Assembly: GCA_016223025.1 (NCBI GenBank)
Contig: JACRPU010000012.1
Span: forward strand, 24,549 to 88,548
Source: Nitrosomonadales bacterium
GTDB taxonomy: Bacteria; Pseudomonadota; Gammaproteobacteria; Burkholderiales; Gallionellaceae
DNA: 64,000 nt
Direction of reading: 5' to 3'
The notes beneath the pieces were generated by a model, which saw only the letters and a list, made by a program, of their open reading frames with translations, ran no database searches and was not told where the DNA came from. The stretch's first letter is position 1; each line of letters begins with the position of its first letter. This document shows positions 59,089 to 64,000 of this stretch, piece by piece. A program made the translations under genes and the position numbers.

Positions 59089-59970
59089 CTATTTGCCCGA
59101 CGATTTTCCCGAACTCTTCAAGTACTTGAAAAAGGCGGAACTGGGGTCAACCACCATGACATCGCTCTTGTTCTTGAAGCTTTGCTTGTAGGCTTCCAGG
59201 CTGCGGTAGAACGAGTAAAACTCGGAATTGCGGCCAAACGCGGCGGCATAAATCGAGGCCGCCCTGGCGTCGCCGTCGCCCTTGATTTTCTGCGCGTCGC
59301 GGTAAGCGTTGGCGAGCGTCACTTCGCGCTGGCGGTCGGCGTCGGCGCGGATTTTTTCGCTTTCGGCATTGCCGGTCGCGCGCAGCTCGTTGGCCACCCG
59401 CTTGCGCTCGGCATCCATGCGGCGGTATACCGACTCGCTGATCTCGATCGGAAAGTCCACCCGTTTCAGGCGCACGTCCAGCACTTCCACGCCGATCTTG
59501 CGCGCATCGGAATCGGCCTTCTGGCGCAGCACCTCCATGATTTTCTCGCGCTCGCCGGACACCACTTCGTGGATGGTGCGCTTGCCGAATTCCTCCCTCA
59601 TGCTGGCGTTCACCGTCTGCATCAGGCGGGTATGCGCGCGCACTTCGTCGCCGCCCACGCTGATGTAATACTGCTTCACGTCGGCGATGCGCCACTTGAC
59701 GAAAGAGTCCACCATCACGTTTTTCTTTTCCGCGGTGATGAAGCGTTCGGGTTCCATGCTGTCCATGGTCAGGATGCGCGAGTCGAAATAGCGCACGTTC
59801 TGCACCAGCGGTATCTTGAAATACAGGCCGGGCTCGGTTTTCTCTCCCACCACCTCGCCGAGCTGGAACACGATGGCGGTCTGGCGCTGGTCCACCACGA
59901 ACATGCTCAGGCTGAACAGCACCAGCAGCGCGATTGCGCCGACCAGGATATTGCCGAAATTGTTTTTCAT
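59089..59970 (-). CDS. hflC: FtsH protease modulator HflC
   Basis: 293 residues. One N-terminal transmembrane helix (LVGAIALLVLFSLSMFVVDQ) is followed by the SPFH/band-7 domain and a helical region (VRLKRVDFPIEISESVYRRMDAERKRVANELRATG). With HflK it forms a large cage that encloses FtsH. It overlaps hflK by 4 bases. Confidence 0.96.
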   Translation of the reverse strand: MKNNFGNILVGAIALLVLFSLSMFVVDQRQTAIVFQLGEVVGEKTEPGLYFKIPLVQNVRYFDSRILTMDSMEPERFITAEKKNVMVDSFVKWRIADVKQYYISVGGDEVRAHTRLMQTVNASMREEFGKRTIHEVVSGEREKIMEVLRQKADSDARKIGVEVLDVRLKRVDFPIEISESVYRRMDAERKRVANELRATGNAESEKIRADADRQREVTLANAYRDAQKIKGDGDARAASIYAAAFGRNSEFYSFYRSLEAYKQSFKNKSDVMVVDPSSAFFKYLKSSGKSSGK

Positions 59971-61184
59971 TGGCGTGCCTCCCTGTCGCGACCGCGCAGC
60001 CCCTCGCGCACGTTTGGCATAACCGGCTCATTCGCCGTTGCGGGCTGGGGCGCAACCTGCTCGGCATTGTTGGCCGAGCGACCGGCCGCATCGGGCATCG
60101 CCGCGCCCGGGCCGGTGCTTTGAATCAGCTTGTCCAGGGGTAAAAACAGCAGGCTGTTGCCGCTCTTCTGATCCACCAGCACCTTGCTGCTGCTGGACAA
60201 TACCTGCTGCATCATGTCGAGGTACATGCGCTCGCGCGTCACGACCGGCGCCTTCTCGTACTCCACCAGCACCTGCTTGAAGCGGCTGGTGTCGCCCTCG
60301 GCATTCGCCACCACGCGCTGGCGGTAGCCCTCCGCCTCCTGCATCAGGCGCGCCGCCGCGCCCTTGGCCTTGGGCACCACGTCATTGGCGTAAGCCTGGC
60401 CCTCGTTTTTCTGGCGCTCCCTATCCTGCCCGGCCTTCACCGCGTCATCAAAGGCGGCCTGCACCTGTTCGGGCGGCTGCGCGTTCTGCATGGTGACCTT
60501 GCTCACCAGAATGCCGGACTTGTAGCGGTCCAGAATGTCCTGTATCAACTTTGTGGTGGCCGCCGCCACCTGCTCGCGCCCTTCGTACAGCACGAAATCC
60601 ATCTTGTTCTTGCCGACGATTTCGCGGATGGCGGTTTCTGCCGCCTGGCGCACGTTCTCGTCCGGCATGCGGTTGTTGAACAGATAATCGGCGGGGTCTT
60701 TCAGGAAATACTGCACGGCGAACTGGATGTCTATGATGTTCTCGTCGTCGGTCAGCATCAGCGACTCTTTGAGCATCTTGTTCTTGACGTTGTCGCGGTA
60801 GCCGACTTCCACCGTCCTGACTTGGCTGAGATTCACCACCTCGACCGTCTCGATGGGAAAGGGCAGGTGCCAGCGCGGGCCTGCCTGGGTAGCCTCGACA
60901 TATTTGCCGAAACGCAGCACCACGCCGCGCTGGCTCGCATCCACAATATAGAAACCGCTGGCGACCCAGACCAGCACGATCACCGCAGCAACCAGGCCTA
61001 TTCCTCCGCCAAATTTTTTGGCGGCACCGCCACCTCCGCCATCCCCGCCGCTCCCGCTGCCCTGACTGCCGCTTTTGCCGCCAAGCAGTTCGGCAAACTT
61101 CCTGTTGATGTCGCGCAGCACCGCTTCCAGATCCGGCGGGCCACCTCTATTTTTGTTGCCCCATTGCGGGTCGTTCAATCCCAT
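59967..61184 (-). CDS. hflK: FtsH protease modulator HflK
   Basis: 405 residues. The glycine/serine-rich cytoplasmic N-terminus precedes a transmembrane helix (GIGLVAAVIVLVWVASGFYIV), the band-7 domain (VVLRFGKYVEATQAGPRWHLPFPIE) and a coiled-coil region. It is the partner of HflC. It lies 14 bases after hflX. Confidence 0.96.
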   Translation of the reverse strand: MGLNDPQWGNKNRGGPPDLEAVLRDINRKFAELLGGKSGSQGSGSGGDGGGGGAAKKFGGGIGLVAAVIVLVWVASGFYIVDASQRGVVLRFGKYVEATQAGPRWHLPFPIETVEVVNLSQVRTVEVGYRDNVKNKMLKESLMLTDDENIIDIQFAVQYFLKDPADYLFNNRMPDENVRQAAETAIREIVGKNKMDFVLYEGREQVAAATTKLIQDILDRYKSGILVSKVTMQNAQPPEQVQAAFDDAVKAGQDRERQKNEGQAYANDVVPKAKGAAARLMQEAEGYRQRVVANAEGDTSRFKQVLVEYEKAPVVTRERMYLDMMQQVLSSSSKVLVDQKSGNSLLFLPLDKLIQSTGPGAAMPDAAGRSANNAEQVAPQPATANEPVMPNVREGLRGRDREARQ

Positions 61185-61198
61185 AATCCATCCTGTTT

Positions 61199-62344
61199 TC
61201 AGTTAGCTTCGCCGTTGAGGGGATGCCACTCCGGCGCCGGCGTATCCTGCGGCTGCGCATCGCGAATCTCCGCCAGCGCCGCGCGCAATTCCCCGATTCC
61301 AGCACCGGTTTTCGCGCTCAGGCGAATGCTCGCAATTCTACCATACTCGTCGCGCTCGACGCCCGGGGGCAGCCCCTGCAAATCAATCTTGTTCAGCAGC
61401 AAAATTTGCGGGATATGCTGCGCGCCGATTTCATGCAAAACTTTATTGACCTCGGCGATCTGGCTATCGCGGTTGGGGCTGTTGACATCCACCGCGTGCA
61501 GCAGCAAATCCGCCAGCGCGGTTTCTTCCAGGGTGCTGCGGAATGCCGCCACCAAAGAGTGCGGCAGATGGCGGATAAAACCGACCGTGTCCGACAGCAC
61601 GATCTCCCCGCCTTCCCCTCCGGTAAACACGCGGCGCGAGGTGGTGTCCAGCGTGGCAAACAACTGGTCGGCCACATATGCGTTGGCGCGGGTCAGCCGG
61701 TTGAACAACGTGGACTTGCCCGCGTTGGTATAACCCACGACGGATACCTGCAGTGCCCCGCTGCGGTTGCGCGCGCGGCGCTGCACGGCGCGCTGGCGCT
61801 TGAGCTTGTCGAGGCGTTCCTTCAGAAAGTGAATGCGCTTGTCCAGCTTGCGGCGGTCGGTTTCCAGCCTCGTTTCGCCCGGCCCGCGCAGCCCGATGCC
61901 GCCTTTCTGCTGCCCCATCTCGGCACCATGCCCGACCAGATGCGTGGCGAGATATTTGAGCTGGGCCAATTCCACCTGCACCTTGCCTTCGTGGCTTTGC
62001 GCGCGCTGGGCAAAAATATCCAGGATCAGCATGGTGCGGTCAATCACGCGCACATTCAGTTCGGCGGTCAGGTTGCGCATTTGCGCGGGGGTAAGGTCGT
62101 GATTGAATATCACCAGCGGCGCTGCAAGGCGTTCGGCAACCTCGGCGATTTCCCGCGCCTTGCCGCTGCCCGCATAATATGCCGGATCGGGGCGCTGGCG
62201 CCTGCCTTCGACAACCGCGACGCCGCGCACCCCGGCGCTTTCCGCCAGCAAACGCATCTCCTCCAGGCTTTCGGCGTAATCGGGCAAGCCGAAGTCCAAG
62301 CTGACCAGCACCGCAGTGTCAGCGCCGACCGCGCGCTCGCGCAT
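61199..62344 (-). CDS. hflX: Ribosome-associated GTPase HflX
   Basis: 381 residues. The N-terminal HflX domain (YYAGSGKAREIAEVAE, NRTLTPAQ-like FNHDLTPAQMRNL) is followed by the linker helices and G domain: VSVVGYTNAGKSTLFNRL (G1), DTVGFIRHLP (G3) and NKID (G4). It rescues stalled ribosomes under stress. The ATG shares one base with the hfq stop (TAATG). Confidence 0.96.
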   Translation of the reverse strand: MRERAVGADTAVLVSLDFGLPDYAESLEEMRLLAESAGVRGVAVVEGRRQRPDPAYYAGSGKAREIAEVAERLAAPLVIFNHDLTPAQMRNLTAELNVRVIDRTMLILDIFAQRAQSHEGKVQVELAQLKYLATHLVGHGAEMGQQKGGIGLRGPGETRLETDRRKLDKRIHFLKERLDKLKRQRAVQRRARNRSGALQVSVVGYTNAGKSTLFNRLTRANAYVADQLFATLDTTSRRVFTGGEGGEIVLSDTVGFIRHLPHSLVAAFRSTLEETALADLLLHAVDVNSPNRDSQIAEVNKVLHEIGAQHIPQILLLNKIDLQGLPPGVERDEYGRIASIRLSAKTGAGIGELRAALAEIRDAQPQDTPAPEWHPLNGEAN

Positions 62345-62577
62345 TACTCGGCGTCTGTGGGGATGATCACAGTGCGTGCGGGAACGATGGTGGAAATGGC
62401 GTGTTTGTACACCATCTGGGTGATGGTATTCTTGAGCAGCACCACGTACTGGTCAAAAGACTCGACCTGGCCCTGCAACTTGATGCCATTTACCAGATAA
62501 ATGGCGACCTGCACATGTTCCTTGCGCAACGCATTCAGGAACGGGTCTTGTAACTGTTGCCCTTTGGTAGTCATCAT
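62344..62577 (-). CDS. hfq: RNA chaperone Hfq
   Basis: 77 residues. The Sm1 and Sm2 motifs are complete: [39 protein letters not shown] and [12 protein letters not shown]. It forms hexamers that pair small RNAs with mRNAs. The start is one of two adjacent ATGs. It is the first gene of hfq-hflX-hflK-hflC-DUF2065-hisZ-purA. The 143-base space to the divergent ferritin-like gene holds the promoters. Confidence 0.97.
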   Translation of the reverse strand: MMTTKGQQLQDPFLNALRKEHVQVAIYLVNGIKLQGQVESFDQYVVLLKNTITQMVYKHAISTIVPARTVIIPTDAE

Positions 62578-62720
62578 GTAATCTCTTGTTGTTATGCCGG
62601 GAGCACACTTTACTTGATTTTCCGGTTCTCCGAAAGTGCGAGCAGGGCTGGTATTCGGGCCGGGTAACGGATAAGATGGAACTGTCTTTCATCCATCACC
62701 AACAGTTCAGGAGACGCCAA

Positions 62721-63143
62721 ATGAAAATCACCATGAAGAAGATGTTGGCCGAACTCAACAAGGACCTCGAATGGGAGTACTCCGCGGCCATCCAGTACGT
62801 GCAGCACGCGGCCACGATCAACGGCGCACAATTCGATTCCATCCAGAAAGAGCTGCTGATCCACGCAACGGAGGAAATGCAGCACGCCGTCATGCTCTCC
62901 GAGCAGATTGATTTTCTCGGCGGCGTACCCACGGCGGATGTCGAGAAACGCGAAATTTCCAAGGACAGCGTGGAAATGCTCAAGCAGGATCTGTGGGGCG
63001 AGGAAAATGCCATCAAGCGCTACCGGGAGCGCATCGCCCAGGCCGAGGCGCTCAGGGAATACGGATTGCGCCGGGTGCTGGAGGATATCCTGATCCAGGA
63101 AGAAGAACACAAGCGCGACATCGCCAACGCGCTTTCGAAATAA
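62721..63143 (+). CDS. Ferritin-like/bacterioferritin-family di-iron protein
   Basis: 140 residues from the ATG at 62721 (TCAGGAGACGCC upstream). A four-helix bundle with ferroxidase-type ligands: LEWEYSAAIQYVQHA, LLIHATEEMQHAVMLSEQI (ExxH), LWGEENAIKRYRERI and DILIQEEEHKRDIANAL (ExxH). It is shorter than classical bacterioferritin (about 155-160 residues). It probably stores iron or protects against peroxide. Confidence 0.88.
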   Translation: MKITMKKMLAELNKDLEWEYSAAIQYVQHAATINGAQFDSIQKELLIHATEEMQHAVMLSEQIDFLGGVPTADVEKREISKDSVEMLKQDLWGEENAIKRYRERIAQAEALREYGLRRVLEDILIQEEEHKRDIANALSK

Positions 63144-63167
63144 CGGGCGTTGCGCCCCTGGCGGCGC

Positions 63168-63803
63168 CTACCCCCGCACCGCTTTCAGGATCAGCGGGGC
63201 CAGCGCCTCCGGCAGTTTTATCTTGCCCGCCAGGACGAATTCGTGCGCGCGCGGCGACATCTTCTGCCAGGTCTTGCGGATGATCCGTATCCATTTCTCC
63301 TCGTCATACTCCGGATGCTGGCCGACGAATCCGGTCAGGTAATGATCGAGGAACACGAGGTCCGCCACGTCTTCCATCGTCTGCGTCTCCGGGTTGACCT
63401 TCAGCCCTTTCTTGCCGACGATGGTTTTGACGCGCGCGATCATCGCATCGCCATAGCCCGCTTCCTTCATGATGCGCCCGGCGGTTTCGGCGTGGAACTT
63501 GTATAGCCCGGTGCGCCACAGCAGATAGCCCGGCCTGCCCATGGGGTAATTGCTGCGCGGAATTTTCCAGCGCTGGATGTGCTGGGCGCTTACCGCCAGC
63601 TTCACCGCCTCCGATGCTTCGGGGGCGTAGCGTTCCCGCATCTCCCTCATGCGTTGCGCGTAAAGCAGCTCCTTGGGGTATTCCCTGCCGTCCGCGACCT
63701 CCTTGTTGGGGTCTTCGCCGTTGGCCGCGTCGAAAGCGGCGATGGTAGATTGATAGATTTCCATAGTCATATAGGGCGTTTCTAATAATTCAAATTCTGT
63801 CAT
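63168..63803 (-). CDS. DUF4202 domain protein
   Basis: 211 residues (starts at 63770 or 63764 are also possible). The family pattern is clear: STIAAFDAANGEDPNKE, ELLYAQRMREMRERYAPEASEAVKLAVSAQHIQRWKIPRSNYPMG, and MEDVADLVFLDHYL. Helical, rich in conserved His and Asp (HIQRW, FHAETAG, DLVFLDHY) like HD-type proteins. The function is unknown. In other proteobacteria it is often found with nitrogen or nitrite-reduction genes. Confidence 0.82.
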   Translation of the reverse strand: MTEFELLETPYMTMEIYQSTIAAFDAANGEDPNKEVADGREYPKELLYAQRMREMRERYAPEASEAVKLAVSAQHIQRWKIPRSNYPMGRPGYLLWRTGLYKFHAETAGRIMKEAGYGDAMIARVKTIVGKKGLKVNPETQTMEDVADLVFLDHYLTGFVGQHPEYDEEKWIRIIRKTWQKMSPRAHEFVLAGKIKLPEALAPLILKAVRG

Positions 63804-63876
63804 TGGTGAGGCAACCCGCCGATCAAGATCTTCTGTAAGACACCGGCTCTGCCAGCGTAACTGTCGCGGGTTTTTA

Positions 63877-63973
63877 GAATTGTCCGGTTCTGTAGCACAT
63901 GAATTGTCCGCTTTTTCTGCCTTGTTTGGGAAGCGGTGTAGGGCGTAGCCCGGAGCCGATTCCCAAACAAGGC
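63877..63973. mobile_element. Possible insertion-sequence end with direct repeats and hairpin
   Basis: GAATTGTCCG occurs twice (63877-63886 and 63901-63910), followed by a hairpin with arms GCCTTGTTTGGGAA (63919) and TTCCCAAACAAGGC-like (to 63973). Repeated terminal boxes of this kind are seen at the ends of IS21-type elements. No transposase is visible before the window ends. Confidence 0.4.
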
Positions 63974-64000
63974 GGCGCGCCTGGCGGACGGTTCAGGCTG

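Overview
The window reads as a chromosome segment of a Gram-negative betaproteobacterium, most likely a member of the Nitrosomonadales (Gallionellaceae or Sulfuricellaceae are plausible). The evidence is gene order and protein style: pilT-pilU divergent from yggS-proC-yggT-yggU, the run hfq-hflX-hflK-hflC-DUF2065-hisZ-purA, tolQRA, a malate dehydrogenase divergent from sdhCDA, a RegB/RegA redox pair, several small c-type cytochromes and two hemerythrins. The assignment is inferred from this organisation only; there is no rRNA gene in the window.

Layout. 0-13 kb: two divergent minor-pilin operons. The leftward one is pilE-fimT-pilV-pilW-pilX-pilY1, with pilY1 running off the window. The rightward one is pilE-like, fimT, pilV, pilW and a pilX-like gene, and ends in a 1066-residue secreted protein with Ig/cadherin-like repeats instead of a PilY1. 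13-19 kb: lgt, ilvD, a membrane-fused spermidine-synthase-like protein, a hemerythrin, an orphan ParA and a cytochrome c. 19-22 kb: a copper-type TonB receptor and a PCu(A)C copper chaperone. 22-29 kb: a FapA/DUF342 protein coupled to a RegBA two-component system, then DUF2249, an FmdE-like protein, hemerythrin, DUF2249 and an NnrS-like membrane protein, a set that suggests nitric-oxide or redox stress.

29.6-44.1 kb is a defence island. A SNF2-type helicase with DUF3883, a DUF1156 DNA methylase and a HEPN-DUF499 ATPase form a helicase-methylase-ATPase (Hma-like) system. It is interleaved with an RloA/RloB (AbiL-like) ATPase-TOPRIM pair and with a small antitoxin plus zeta-type kinase. Fragments of an older type I restriction system (HsdM-like on the left, HsdR-like on the right, both on the minus strand) flank the island.

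The most unusual content is inside these defence genes. The methylase ORF carries, in frame and without a stop, a whole REP-associated tyrosine transposase (RAYT) bounded by inverted REP sequences. It also carries three further in-frame REP/BIME insertions, and the DUF499 gene carries another, read in a different frame. The helicase holds an in-frame copy of an unrelated repeat. I saw no copy of this REP family elsewhere in the window, so a mobile element seems to have spread locally and been absorbed into working proteins.

44-64 kb is mostly core genome: the ygg/proC and pilTU cluster, sdhCDA without an adjacent sdhB, mdh, a ferredoxin with an altered cluster ligand, tolQRA, a cytochrome c, the hfq-to-purA operon, a ferritin-like protein and a DUF4202 protein. 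Several interspersed repeat families (GC-rich hairpins and MITE-like elements) fill intergenic spaces and in places touch gene ends.
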